The notes under the pieces are model-generated. The model was not told where the DNA came from. It did no database searches and saw only the letters and a list, made by a program, of their open reading frames with translations. This document shows, piece after piece, positions 21,411 to 31,789 of a DNA stretch of 64,000 nt. Position numbers and translations under genes: made by a program. Origin of the DNA: Ectobius pallidus (Eukaryota; Arthropoda; Insecta; Blattodea; Ectobiidae); the NCBI GenBank assembly GCA_964059195.1, contig CAXKWD010000009.1, forward strand, positions 147,865,890 through 147,929,889. The letters run 5' to 3'. Position 1 is the first letter of the stretch, and every line of letters begins with the position of its first letter.

Positions 21411-21974
21411 CGTCACCGGTGCGGTGGTGTTCTTCCGAGCACCTACGCAACCGCAAGCTTACCAAAGAAGGAAGAAAAATAGTCCTACTGAATTTCCGGA
21501 TGTAATAATTTTAAACCATTTTTTAAAATTTCTGATTAGCGTGAGTAAATTGTATTAAATTAACCAAATCGATTTACTAGAGTAAAACACAATAAACCGG
21601 TGTTTACAATGTCAAATTCTTGACGTATAATTTACGTATAATTACGAATATTTTTTTACGTTATTTTGATATTAGCAAATGAACAGTAAATTCGATTTTG
21701 TTTTATAATTACTTATGTAACAGTACTTAATTTTGATGTATAATGAATATAAAGCAGGATTAAACTACAATTTATATACATGTATATATTGGATATAAAA
21801 TATACGTATAATTTATGTTTTGAATTTGACCAAACCCTAAGATATATATCTAGCTCTAAAACATACGTACATTATACATATCGTGCTGCGTGGGAACAGA
21901 TTACGTTTCCACAGTCTCCTTCCTTCGCAGCCGGTGAGAGTAAATTGCCATTACATAATTATTATATAATTACA

Positions 21975-22940
21975 TTACGTATATATAATTATATAAGTAT
22001 AGGTTTTCGGAATGTGGATGGACATATGTATTTTTAAATATTCTTTCGAACGAAACGACTTCTTGCAGACTGCACACGGAAATGATCTGTCTTCTGTATG
22101 AATAATCATATGTCTTCTTAGATGGATTTTTAAGGAAAATGCCTTTTTACAGATATCACATGAGAACGCCTTTTCTACAGTATGAATAAGTACATGTCTT
22201 TTGAGATAACGTTCATTAGAAAAAGGTTTGCTGCAAATATTACACGAAAATGGACTTCCAGGTACCGCTTTCTCTTTTATATGAGTAACCTGATGATTTT
22301 TCAGATTAGTTCTACTATAAAATGCCTTCATACACACATTACATGAGAACTGTCTTTCTGCAGTATGAACAAACATGTGATTTTTAATATGACTTTTATA
22401 TAAAAACGTCTTTTTACATATGTCACAAGAGAATGGCCGTTTTCCCGAGTGTGTATGCATATGTGCTTTGAGATTTTTTTTACTAGTGAAAGTCTTGGGA
22501 CACACTTCACATGAGAATGGTCTCTCTCCTACAAGAGTACTCGTATGTTCTTCTGGATTACGTGTTTCAGAAACAAATTCCTCACAATGATTGCCTGAGA
22601 ACATCTCTTCAGTATTGATATCTTCATAGCTCTCATCTTTTTCATCTAGCAGAACCAAATCCTTGTTTATGGCTCCCTCAGAAAGCACTTGAGAAAATGG
22701 GTGTTCGGACGAAATTGCTAGCTCTGTACTTGGCCTCGATTCTGCAGAAACGTCTTCAGGCTGATTACTCTCTTTCTTGATCCGTGGAGTCTGTATTGGA
22801 CAGAACGTCTCAGGTCCGAGCTCGATCTTTGGTTCAATAGCAGTATATCTGTATTCTGTACACTTCAGAGTAAAATCAGTTTCACATATTTCTACCTTGA
22901 TTCCCTTCTCTTCAAATTCTGAATTCACAAGAGACTCCAT
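21975..22940 (-). CDS. C2H2 zinc-finger protein, six fingers (321 aa)
   Basis: I start at ATG 22938-22940 rather than the longer in-frame ATG at 23066, because the product then begins MESLVNSEFEEKGIKVEICE, aligning with MESLVKLEYEHIDIKEEIPE of the neighbour at 30837. The N-terminal 150 residues are acidic and low in cysteine (protein-interaction type). Six C2H2 fingers follow: FSCEVCPKTF, FSCDICKKTF, FSCNVCMKAF, FSCNICSKPF, FSCDICKKAF and FPCAVCKKSF, each ending in H-x3-H. The linker between fingers 3 and 4 is lengthened (IKEKAVPGS). It probably acts in the nucleus as a sequence-specific DNA-binding protein. The last residues (IPKTYTYIIIYT) run into AT-rich flank, so the original stop may be lost. 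An upstream non-coding exon is possible. Confidence 0.88.
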   Translation of the reverse strand: MESLVNSEFEEKGIKVEICETDFTLKCTEYRYTAIEPKIELGPETFCPIQTPRIKKESNQPEDVSAESRPSTELAISSEHPFSQVLSEGAINKDLVLLDEKDESYEDINTEEMFSGNHCEEFVSETRNPEEHTSTLVGERPFSCEVCPKTFTSKKNLKAHMHTHSGKRPFSCDICKKTFLYKSHIKNHMFVHTAERQFSCNVCMKAFYSRTNLKNHQVTHIKEKAVPGSPFSCNICSKPFSNERYLKRHVLIHTVEKAFSCDICKKAFSLKIHLRRHMIIHTEDRSFPCAVCKKSFRSKEYLKIHMSIHIPKTYTYIIIYT

Positions 22941-23297
22941 TTTGGGAACTCGCAATTTCACTGCATCCTTAATGGTTATCGCAGTTGGAATTTTTCCGAG
23001 CAGAGATTCAATGAGGCACATGACGAACCGCGCGTAATTCAAATATGTATTATTGCTTTTATTCAATACGCCGCTACTAAATTAATAGAATATCCCGTTT
23101 CTAACCTAACCTATCACTGGCACTATATGTCACTAACAGCAGTACAAAGCCTTTATTTCTAATATTTCCCATGGACCCTCGTGCTAACATTGATTTGATT
23201 CATGATCCAAAATTCAATTGTACTTTATTTACCATAAAATTATCCTATTCTAAATAACACCCCGGCATTTTTAAATTTTAATAATAATAATAAAAAT
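22941..23297. other. Upstream region of the zinc-finger gene
   Basis: No clear promoter motif. The minus-strand frame stays open to 23066 upstream of the chosen ATG. Confidence 0.35.
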
Positions 23298-23880
23298 CGG
23301 GTGCGTGGAACTCCACTCGACAGAAGAGAAACTTGGATTTTCTTAAATTTGGATTTTTTTTTTTCAATTCTGGATTATTATATTTTTTCAATTTTGGATT
23401 ACTGTAATTTTTTACTTTTGGGTTTTTAGACTTATTTTGGATGTTTTAAATTTTGTATCTTTGAATTTTTAAATTTTGGATCTTTGAATTTTTTGTATTT
23501 TTTAATTTTTGATTTTTTAATGTTGGATTTTTTATTTTTAAATTTTGGATTTTTGGATTATTTAGTTTTCGGATTTTTTATTTTTTAAATTTTGAATATT
23601 TTCATTTTTTTAAATTTTGGATTTTTTATAACAGTGAAGGGCTCACGACGCCACTTGCTCGAAGCAGTAATAGTCCCCACTCAATGCAAATTTTCCCCGC
23701 ACTCTACCGTAATTTTTTTTATTTTGGATTTTTAGATTTTTTAATTTTGGATTTTTAGATTTCTTAATATTGGGTTTTTCGATTTTTAAAAATTTTGGAT
23801 ACTTGGATAGTTTTCTGTGCAGTACGTCACAGCCCCACTATGATTTTGTTTGTAACGCTGGAGTGTAACGCAAGTTTGGG
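23298..23880 (+). repeat. T-rich GGATTTTT minisatellite element, copy 1
   Basis: The head GTGCGTGGAACTCCACTCGA is followed by about 480 bp of irregular TTTTGGATTTTT/AATTTT units, interrupted at 23637-23705 by unrelated GC-richer sequence. The tail is GTTTTCTGTGCAGTACGTCA, then CAGCCCCAC. Copies sharing head and/or tail are at 43080-43330 and 50310-51255. Confidence 0.7.
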
Positions 23881-23884
23881 TCGC

Positions 23885-24097
23885 TTCATAATGTAGGTGC
23901 TCACTAAGAAAGGATTTTGAAAAATTCTGATTCTAAATGCCAAAAATTAAATGTTTTTGAAAATACTTAATCCCTTTTTGCATAGAATTATCGAAACAAA
24001 TTCACAGAACATATTGTTGCCAATGGTATAGGTGGGTTTGGATTAAATTAAATGGATGTTTGACAAATTAGAGAAGGTATCATTATAATTCATATTA
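23885..24097 (+). mobile_element. Helitron family B internal fragment
   Basis: This resembles 10065-10310 of the intact family B Helitron (for example ATAATGTAGGTGCTCACTAA). It stops exactly where the family A Helitron starts. Confidence 0.7.
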
Positions 24098-24624
24098 TCT
24101 ATATTAATAAAAGGAATTCTCCTCGATGTCCAGCGAAATCTACTGAACGCAGAGATCTGAAAATTTAAACATAGGTGGGCTGAAGGGTCGGAAAATGCAC
24201 CGCGAAGCCGGAATTTTAATTTTAGTTTTCGTTCGTGAGTTATGAGTGAAAACCGGGAAAAAAACGTGCATTTTTTGCGTTTTCAAAACATAAGTTTTCT
24301 GTTATACATTTCAATGTCAAATCAATTACAGTTGGCTTTGGCTATTTTTGTCAAACCTTGAAAAAAAAAACTTTCGCGATCGCTTGAATGTTGTAAGCCC
24401 TAAATATTGTCAAACGTTGTTTTATTTGGACGAATCTCACTATACAGAGGTTTTCTGGACCAAGAAACTCGAATCTGAGGTCGCTTTTACCAGTCGACGC
24501 TATCTGATCGTGGTATGTAGTCCATGCGATTTAGGTGTTAATAAATGTAATGATTTAACTATTATGCTCTTAATTTTTAATTCTTGAAATAATTATCGCG
24601 GGCGAAGCCGCGGGCACATGCTAG
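24098..24624 (+). mobile_element. Non-autonomous Helitron, family A (527 bp)
   Basis: It starts TCTATATTAATAAAAGGAA after an A. It ends CGCGGGCGAAGCCGCGGGC (hairpin), then ACATGCTAG before a T. It is complete by Helitron terminal rules and non-coding. Confidence 0.88.
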
Positions 24625-25037
24625 TAAATCAATAAACTAACGATCATAAGCAAGTAATATGAAGTAAGCCTTAAGTTTCCACATACTATAGTTGGAATTG
24701 TTTGAAAAAAAAAAAACTAATTGTAACAGCTGAGTATCTTAGATACGAGTATGTAAGAATAATTACTTTCACTAAACTTGAATTTTTTTCCAGGCAAACA
24801 TTTTAGTGTAATGAAAGTATCACATTTTATATGAATAGTACCTGTGAAATTGTAAGGTATATACAGGTAATCCAGGATGTGGTTGATGACGATGATAATG
24901 ATAGTGAATATGATGAGAATAATAATAATAATAGTAATAATAATAATAATAATAAAGTGGTTGTAATAGTAGCCTAGTGATGGTGATGGTGGCAGTAATT
25001 CATTCATTGGCCTCCCCTTGACAAAATTTCTGCAGAC
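24625..25037. other. Unassigned, with (AAT)n microsatellite at about 24918-24955
   Basis: Imperfect AATAATAAT repeats lie beside GATGATGG-type repeats. No gene is visible. Confidence 0.5.
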
Positions 25038-25360
25038 GCCCATGCCGTAGCATAGTGGTTCAGGCACGGCACTACGCTACAAAACGGAAGGTTGTGGGTT
25101 TGATTCCCGATGAGGTCGTTGAGATTTTTCAATTGGCCTAATCCTTCTGGTGGGACTGTGCCCCTGGGGTCAACTCAGCCTCTAACAGAAATGAGTACCA
25201 GGAGCAATCCTGGGGGTAAAGGCGGCCGGTGCGTAAGGCTCACAACCTTACCACCTTCATGTGCCGAATATCGAAAATCTTGGAGCCTCAACCTCCTGGA
25301 ACCTTCTGGGCCTCCATGGCCTGTATAGGGATCACTTTACCTTTACTTTATGCATAAAGG
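25038..25360 (+). repeat. tRNA-derived SINE, family S3
   Basis: GTAGCATAGTGGTTCAGGCA (A-box like) is followed by GGTTGTGGGTTTGATTCCC (B-box like), then a body of about 250 bp ending in ACTTTACCTTTACTTTA. A reverse-strand copy sits in intron 1 of the second dioxygenase gene (60010-60295). Confidence 0.8.
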
Positions 25361-25770
25361 AAAACACTAAACAATTGGAATCAAAGAGATCGGTCTATAA
25401 CTTTCAAGAGAGGACCTGTTGCCCTTTTTTAATATAGGTAACACTTTAATCACCTTAAACATAATCAATAATGCAAGATAATTTATGATATGACCTCTGT
25501 TTCTTTCTCACTTCGAACACTGCCTCTATAAAGATTACTATAGTATGTAGACACTCTTGGTCAGTCTTTTAATTTTATTTATATTCCAGAAAACCCATAA
25601 ATTGTATGGAAAAATCACAAGGATAGCCCTATAAAACATTCCTCATTCGTTCCTCTAACAGAGTGTAGAAATCACAGTGATACAGATAATCTGTATCAAC
25701 TGAAGCAGGGTTAAAAATTTAGAATCAAAACATAATTTTCTGAACATATGTTCACTTCAGATTAATATGG
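25361..25770. other. Unassigned sequence
   Basis: No supported gene or repeat seen. Confidence 0.35.
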
Positions 25771-25772
25771 TA

Positions 25773-26516
25773 CAGTCATCCCTCGATATAGTGCCACCAT
25801 CTGTTCTCTAACATTTAGTGGCACTAAGCAAGGGTGGCGCTAAAACGAAATATAATTTTTAAAATAAAAATGGCATAAAAGTGCTGTATTCATTTACTGT
25901 ACTGTATTATGAAAGAAAAATTAAATTAAAATGCAAATAGAGAACTTTAGCACAAAATAAAATACTGTACAGTAACTCAGTAGATTACAGTAGGTGTCCA
26001 GTGCTACAGTACACAAAGGGGTTGAAAATCATGTGGGTCCATGTAAGTGATTAACTGTAATTGAGTAACTGTAGTTTAGTGTTTAACAGCTGAATGGACA
26101 CTGGACTAAAAGAACTGAATGTTTAGAATGTCCCAATTGTATGAAGGGCTCTTTCTACCTGTTCCACTCTCACACAGGCTGTCTGTCCGACTTCTTAACA
26201 TAGGTTCCTTATTCCACCGTACTACATGTACAGTTAGTGGCAGGGGAACAATCACTTCTTGGAAATACAGTACAGTATGTTTCTTAAATAATCTTCCTAA
26301 CATTCACGTCCTGTTTTAAAAGAAATCTGCAAAAGAAAAAATCACTGCAAGCTATATTTTTTTAAATCTGGTCTTATATTCACTGGCACTAAATGGATTG
26401 GCACAGTAACAAGGTTTCTTATGTATTTTATATGGGAGAAGATCCGTTCACTTGTATTTATTGGCGCAGTGCGAGGGTGGCACTGTAAAGAGGGGCATTA
26501 TATCGAGGGTTGACTG
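25773..26516. mobile_element. pogo/Tigger-like element (744 bp)
   Basis: The termini are CAGTCATCCCTCGATATA and, from the right, CAGTCAACCCTCGATATA. TA lies on both sides (25771-25772 and 26517-26518), as expected for the Tc1/mariner/pogo superfamily. No transposase frame is recognisable, so it is non-autonomous or decayed. Confidence 0.85.
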
Positions 26517-26518
26517 TA

Positions 26519-26859
26519 TTTGAATTGTTTGTTAAATTCTGTGCAGTTTTACCCCTTCCACCTTGAATAACACTGAGACTGAAGATAGATAGAACCTAAA
26601 ATATGAATGGTTTGTTATTATAGAATTCTTTGATATTTTTTATTAACTCACCCATAGATTATGCAATCCTTAGACACAGGCGATGTCAAGCATTCCTGAA
26701 ATTAAAGAAAATAAGTTCCATTGAACGTCAATTTTAATAAACTGTTGTCAAATTTAGTGGATGTACTGAGCATTCAGGCAACTGTATCAAATTTCATCAA
26801 ATGAGCTGAATTATTAAATTTTTTCGTTTGAACAATATTAAAATACCAGCACAAAAATC
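26519..26859. other. Unassigned sequence
   Basis: AT-rich, nothing recognised. Confidence 0.35.
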
Positions 26860-27443
26860 AGTATGGTTTATCAATATAGTCTCCCTTCTTTGTTATGCAC
26901 TTGGTCCAGCAGTCCACAAGCGTGTGTATTCCTGCTGAAAAGAAAGCCATTGATGATACCGCTTCCTGCATCTCTTTTTCTGAAGAAAATCGATGACCTC
27001 GCAAAGTGTTTCACCAGCCCAAACAAATGAAAGTCCAATGGAGCAAGATCTGGACTGTAAGGTAGATATTCCAGCACCTCGAAACCCAATTTGTGGATGG
27101 TTTCAAGGGTGAGTCGAGCCATGTGAGGGCGGGCATTATCATGCAATAGCAACACTTTCCATGGCTAAAGAACTTGTTGTTTGCTGCAAATTGCTGGTTA
27201 AGTTGTTTAGTCAACAATGTACATTAATATTCTTTGTTGATGGTTTTCCCCTTCTCCATGTAATCTTGAAGCGGTGCATCAGTGGTTTTTCAACCAACCG
27301 AAACCCTTCTTTTCGGCTGGAATACACATAAGCTTGTGGACTGTTGGACCAAGTGATTACAAAGAAAGGAGACTACATTGAAAAATCGTGAAGTAAATAA
27401 AGTGTTTTATGAAAAGTTCGGATAATTATTGACTCACCCTCAT
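26860..27443. mobile_element. Palindromic pair of mariner 3' ends
   Basis: The minus-strand arm carries a transposase fragment (see 26871-27155). The plus-strand arm (about 27300-27440) carries another copy of the same C-terminus, including [19 protein letters not shown] before a stop. It ends TTATTGACTCACCCTCATA, a typical mariner terminus. The two C-termini therefore converge head to head from opposite strands. Confidence 0.75.
26871..27155 (-). pseudogene. Mariner transposase fragment, catalytic region
   Basis: The sequence reads [19 protein letters not shown], then [26 protein letters not shown] holds the second catalytic aspartate of the DD34D triad and PLDFHLF the third. The C-terminus ([17 protein letters not shown]) is frameshifted relative to the sister copy on the plus strand. 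The N-terminal DNA-binding domain is absent, so it is inactive. Confidence 0.85.
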
Positions 27444-27849
27444 AATAACAATATAATAATAATAACTAAACACTGCTAAGCTACCATCAACTTACAGTCA
27501 GTCTATCTAAAACATAAGTTTTTATATCTTCTCTACCTTTCGTGACAATACTGATTGGTATTGGGTTTCTTTAGTTCACTTCAATTTTAAATACATTTAT
27601 CCAATTAAAAATTTTATATTTTAAGGTCTGTTGATGATGCACATAAGCATCGAAATGCATCACAATTGAACTTCGACACAATTATTTCCATTTCAACAGC
27701 AGACAAATTAGAACACCAAAATGTCAGCATATAATATATTTATAAATGATTGTGTTCATAGTGGATAGAAATTGGCAGTTATATACGATCTTATTTTAGA
27801 CAGGGCTGTAAACAACAAGAGACTGTAGGCCTACCAATTAAAAAACAAT
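27444..27849. other. Unassigned sequence
   Basis: No supported feature found. Confidence 0.35.
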
Positions 27850-28103
27850 TTCATTTTGATGCAAGCCAGTTGCCGTGCTTTTATTGTGTTCTTCTAACAG
27901 TATGTGACTGTTATTTATGGGGAAACTTGAAAAATAAAGTGTATAGGTCAATTTCCCATACATTAGAAGAACTTAAAGACAATATCACAAGAGAAATTAA
28001 CTTTATCTCGGAAGCTGAACTTATGCACGTGAAAGAAAATTTCCTAAAAAGGTGCCGTTATTGTGTGGATGCAAGAGGAGAACATTTCCAACAGCTCTTG
28101 TGA
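27850..28103 (+). pseudogene. Tc1/mariner-superfamily transposase C-terminal fragment
   Basis: The frame reads LTVCDCYLWGNLKNKVYRSI, then HTLEELKDNITREINFISEA and EHFQQLL before TGA. This matches the C-terminal region after the last catalytic residue in a widespread insect transposase type (pattern TPCDFFLWGYLKD.VY...P.TLEELK). The expected PCD is VCD here, and about 80% of the protein is missing. Confidence 0.7.
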
Positions 28104-28110
28104 TGAGGTA

Positions 28111-29054
28111 CGTGTTTATTTTCATTGTGATTTTAACTGTAAATGTGAGAACCTGAATCATTACACCGATCGCGGCGTTATTAGCGTAGATATTTCACCC
28201 GATCGCTCGGGAGTTGGAGCTGTGCCCGCCGTGCCGCAGGAACCCACGTCATTGGCCAACTCTTGCGTGGGACTCACTGTACTATAAGTTATGTCACATA
28301 TGTAAGTACAATATACAAGAATAAAAATTGTGTTCAATAATGTTGTAATGATGAATAAGGTGGATCAAATACAACAATTCCTTGTATAAAAATTTATAGC
28401 TAACCATTACGGAAATGAAATTCATCAGCTGTAAATTTTTATTGGTGCAGTTAAAGTTAAAACCCTTTACAATAATGACACATGAAGTATTTAGCAATAG
28501 TTGGCAGCTAAAAGAACACAATAGTTAAATCAGTGTCAGAACGTACGTAACAGATGAAAAAGTACACTCACACACTTTGAATGGCTCCCAAGGAAAATTT
28601 CTGTTGATTTACCAATGCACAAGAAGTGTGCTGATGTGTGTGTGTATATATATGTGTGTGTATATTTGTAGCAATGTAAGAGTTAAGAGCCATCATTTCG
28701 TCACCATAACGTCCAAATTCACTTCTACCAATATTAACAATAATAATAATACTGTTTCAAATATGTGCATAAGTTCTTTCTGTTCTTCGCATGCAAAATA
28801 ACATTTGAAGCATTTACTTTTATAAGGGTCTAAGTGCCAGAATAATGTTTGTGTAGAAAAAAAGACAGAGACCCACAGAAAAATGTGGCAGAGATAGACC
28901 CAGCACTATATCTTGGAATTTATTGCTACTAACATGGCTTTCCCTGGACCCTTCTGAAAAACATTGGTCTGGGTACATAGATCCAGTTAAAATTATCAGC
29001 TGAAAAATCATGATTTTGGCATTTAGACCCTTATAAAACTAAACGCATCATTTG
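28111..29054. other. Unassigned; GC-rich patch and short (TG)n
   Basis: A patch at 28160-28275 (GATCGCGGCG to GTGGGACTCACTG) is much richer in GC and CpG than its flanks. A short TGTG/TATA repeat is at about 28628-28668. No gene was identified. Confidence 0.35.
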
Positions 29055-29170
29055 AAACACAATCACTCGTGGTGTAGTGGTTAAGTCTGCTGGTTACAGT
29101 GCTAGTGGTGAAGAGTTCATATACCGATCAATCCAAAATTTACTGTTAGGAATAAGTCCCAAATAGGTAG
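29055..29170 (+). repeat. tRNA-like SINE head, single copy in window
   Basis: GTGGTGTAGTGGTTAAGTCT is A-box like. The B-box region (AGAGTTCATATACCG) is degraded. It is followed by a purine-rich stretch. Confidence 0.4.
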
Positions 29171-29337
29171 GTAAGGCTAGGAGATGAGAGAAAGGGAGGG
29201 AGAGAGGAAAAGAAAGAGAAGAGAATAAAGGAAAAATAATTTTTTTCCCCAATTTGTAATAGGAGTTGCTAGTAGTTAAAATAGTGGGACATCTAGGAGG
29301 CGGCATTTGAATCCTAAAATTTATTTAACAAAAGCAT

Positions 29338-29556
29338 TTGTTAAATAAATCCTGGGTAGGACCAAATAACGAAATGCGAAGCACCCTTAATAGACTAGCA
29401 GTCCACGGCTTCCACCATAAGTTGTGTATAAGACCAGGGTTCCACGAACCTTCAGACCAATGCGTGTATTCCCTGTGTGGAAGAAGATGCGAACGATATC
29501 ACTTCAGCAAGTGCAATAGACGAACACAGTCACTATTAGAATTCAGCAGGCAGTGA
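29338..29556 (+). other. Cysteine/histidine-rich open stretch, possible retroelement remnant
   Basis: The frame contains HGFHHKLCIRPGFHE and QCVYSLCGRRCERYHFSKC, a C-x4-C-x3-C-x3-H-x4-C pattern resembling the zinc knuckle at the C-terminus of some LINE RTs. It is short and isolated, so the assignment is weak. Confidence 0.3.
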
Positions 29557-29877
29557 TACCTTACACATTTGTGTGATCTCCATTTATTATTTGAATCCTA
29601 AACCCGTCCTTCCCAGATGGGTCCTATTAGAGAGTTGGTGGGAGGAGCCCAGCGCATGACCTAAAATTGTTTTTTTCCCAAAATTTCTTTCTCAGGAAAT
29701 GGTTTTGGAGGTTATTTTCCTGAGAAATTTTATTTATTTACATCCTCTTGATCATTAAAATGATATGGGCTTATATATAATACATGTTAGACAACAAAAG
29801 CAATTGTAAGAAGCAAATGGCAAGTTGATTATAAGAGTAAGCATAGCATTTCTTTTCCCAGTTCTGCTAAATTCCAG

Positions 29878-30837
29878 TCATACAATTATTACAAGAGCAA
29901 GATTTCTCTCTATGTGGGTTGACATATGCATTTTTAAATAATAATTCGAACGAAATGACTTCTTGCAAAAAGCACAAGGAAATGGTCTCTCTTCTGTATG
30001 AGTAATCATATGATATTTAACATTTTCTTTGGATGAAAATGTCTTTTTACAGATATCACACGAGAATAACGGTCTTTCAACTTTATGAGTAAGTAAATGT
30101 CTTTTGAGATATTGTACATTAGAAAATGCTTTGGTGCAGATAGTACACGAAAACGGTTTTCCTGTTGTATGAGTAAGCTCATGAGTTTTCATATTACATT
30201 TGGTATAAAAAGTTTTCTTGCACACGTTACATGGGAACTTTCTTTCTTTTGCATGAATGAACATGTGTCTTTTGAGATCGTATTTAAATGTAAACGCCTT
30301 TTTACAGACATCACACGAGAACCGTCTTTCCAATGTATGACTACGCAGATGTCTTTTGAGTTTATTTGTATTAGGAAATGCCTTTTCACAGACGTAACAC
30401 GAGAAAGGTCTCTCAGGTACAGGCGTTTCTTCTAAATTACATGTTTTAGAAGTATGCTCCCCACACTCGCTACCTGATACGATCCCTTCGTTACAGTTAG
30501 CTTCCTGGTCCTCGATGCAATTTCTTTGCAAAAATGTGCTTGCATCTGAATTAAATGAAAGTGTTTCTTCTTTGGGTCTCTCAGAAACCACTTGAGTCGA
30601 AATCGCTGTTTCTTCCATCTGAACTCTTCCCGAATCTGAAGAAACATTTTCATTTGGAATAATACTCTCCGTTTGGGTTTGATGTGTCTTTACTATATCA
30701 AAGGTCGCAGGCGCAAGCTCGATCTTTGTCTCAATAGCAGTATATCCGTATTCCCTATAATCGGAAGATAAGTCTGTTTCAGGGATTTCTTCCTTAATAT
30801 CTATATGTTCATATTCTAACTTTACAAGTGATTCCAT
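29878..30837 (-). CDS. C2H2 zinc-finger protein, six fingers (319 aa)
   Basis: ATG at 30835-30837 gives MESLVKLEYEHIDIKEEIPE. The roughly 150-residue N-terminal part is acidic, with repeated short acidic motifs (EATISTQ is absent, but IETKIELAPATF is shared with the neighbour's IEPKIELGPETF). Six C2H2 fingers follow, starting FSCYVCEKAF, FSCDVCKKAF, FPCNVCKKTF, FSCTICTKAF, FSCDICKKTF and FPCAFCKKSF. All keep both cysteines and both histidines. Linkers are of the T.ERPFSC type; the one before finger 5 has one extra residue (ERPLFSC). It is likely a nuclear DNA-binding regulator from a lineage-specific expansion. The frame is intact, and a 5' non-coding exon is likely but not visible. Confidence 0.9.
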   Translation of the reverse strand: MESLVKLEYEHIDIKEEIPETDLSSDYREYGYTAIETKIELAPATFDIVKTHQTQTESIIPNENVSSDSGRVQMEETAISTQVVSERPKEETLSFNSDASTFLQRNCIEDQEANCNEGIVSGSECGEHTSKTCNLEETPVPERPFSCYVCEKAFPNTNKLKRHLRSHTLERRFSCDVCKKAFTFKYDLKRHMFIHAKERKFPCNVCKKTFYTKCNMKTHELTHTTGKPFSCTICTKAFSNVQYLKRHLLTHKVERPLFSCDICKKTFSSKENVKYHMITHTEERPFPCAFCKKSFRSNYYLKMHMSTHIERNLALVIIV

Positions 30838-31527
30838 TATGGCCTTAATTTTAACACAGTCTCACTTTGAAGTGCTACAGTCATAAACCGCAGTAAACAA
30901 GAATTAGAACACAATAATCAGATCATGGAAGGAACTTTCCACATTTCTGACAGATTTAATGGCATTATTCCCAAAATGTACTCAGTCCTGGTCTTTCTCT
31001 ATTTAAATGTAATGTTTTATTTACTGCAAGCTTTCTTTTGACACAAAAGCATTGACTATTAGCAAAGGTAATACAAGAATTTCCATTACAGTTCACCCAT
31101 TCTGAACCAAGAACAGTATTCATACAACCTAGAAATCGGGGTATAGGTGCACACTTTGCCTTGTAAATCAGATATCAATATAGGATTTGAACCATATTTT
31201 GTAGCTTGTCCTCAATCAATTTAACTTGTTCAGCACTGGAACATTTAGTACTTTTGCCTCAGAAATAAATGCAATTTTCTAATTTAGATTGTTACCTATA
31301 ATGTCGTGACTGTATCTTGAAAACTAAGGTACTAAACTTTAACGATAGTTTAGTTAAATAGTAGTTATAAATTTTGTTAACTTCTTATTGATCCAACACT
31401 TGAACTATCTACTTAAGGTCTCACCAACAGTGACCACGGGCACCTAGATCTACGTGTTCAGGTGGTCTGGCAAAGTTGCCAACTTAGCGATATTTCTGGT
31501 GAATTCACGTGACCAACTGGTGGGAGA
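30838..31527. other. Upstream region of the zinc-finger gene, unassigned
   Basis: No recognised promoter motif or repeat. Confidence 0.35.
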
Positions 31528-31702
31528 AATTCTAGACTATTAAGGCAAAAGGGTATAAGTCAAAAATTGTGAAAATGAGACAAGTACATTACACTGTCTA
31601 AAGAAAAAGTATATTTCGGAAAATAATATATTTTTAATATATTATGTAATTTGACAATGTATATTTTTTACTTATACTCTTTTGCCTTAACGGTCTAGAA
31701 TC
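31528..31702. mobile_element. Small fold-back element (about 175 bp)
   Basis: ATTCTAGACTATTAAGGCAA at the left is mirrored at the right by TTGCCTTAACGGTCTAGAAT. The arms match over about 32 bp and continue into AAAAGGGTATAAGT. It could form a long hairpin. No target duplication is obvious. Confidence 0.6.
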
Positions 31703-31789
31703 TCGGTAGCTAGCGATATTATGTTTGGCGGAAAGCGAAATACACTCAAAATTGTGAAGTTCGAAAATTAGAAAGGAAATTGAAAAGAA

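Larger units (their letters stand above)
19840..21894 (-). mobile_element. THAP-domain DNA element, about 2 kb, with terminal inverted repeats
   Basis: The ends are CCCACTCAGCACACATACGT at 19840 and, read inward from 21894, CCCACGCAGCACGATATG. Both subterminal regions (19850-20220 and 21610-21880) are dense in TACGTAWAATWTATGTA-like repeats. Inside is a decayed THAP ORF on the minus strand. A THAP domain plus such termini suggests a P-element-like transposon. I did not find a matching target-site duplication (TGTGTAAA left, AACAGATT right). Confidence 0.6.

Noticed and set aside
21895..21974. Direct continuation of the broken zinc-finger gene on the far side of the THAP element
   Set aside because: The flank leads into the 3' end of a different, complete zinc-finger gene, and no target duplication matches across the element.
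22941..23066. Longer N-terminus for the six-finger protein starting at 23066
   Set aside because: The paralogue at 30837 starts at the internal MESLV, and the extra 42 residues have no counterpart there.
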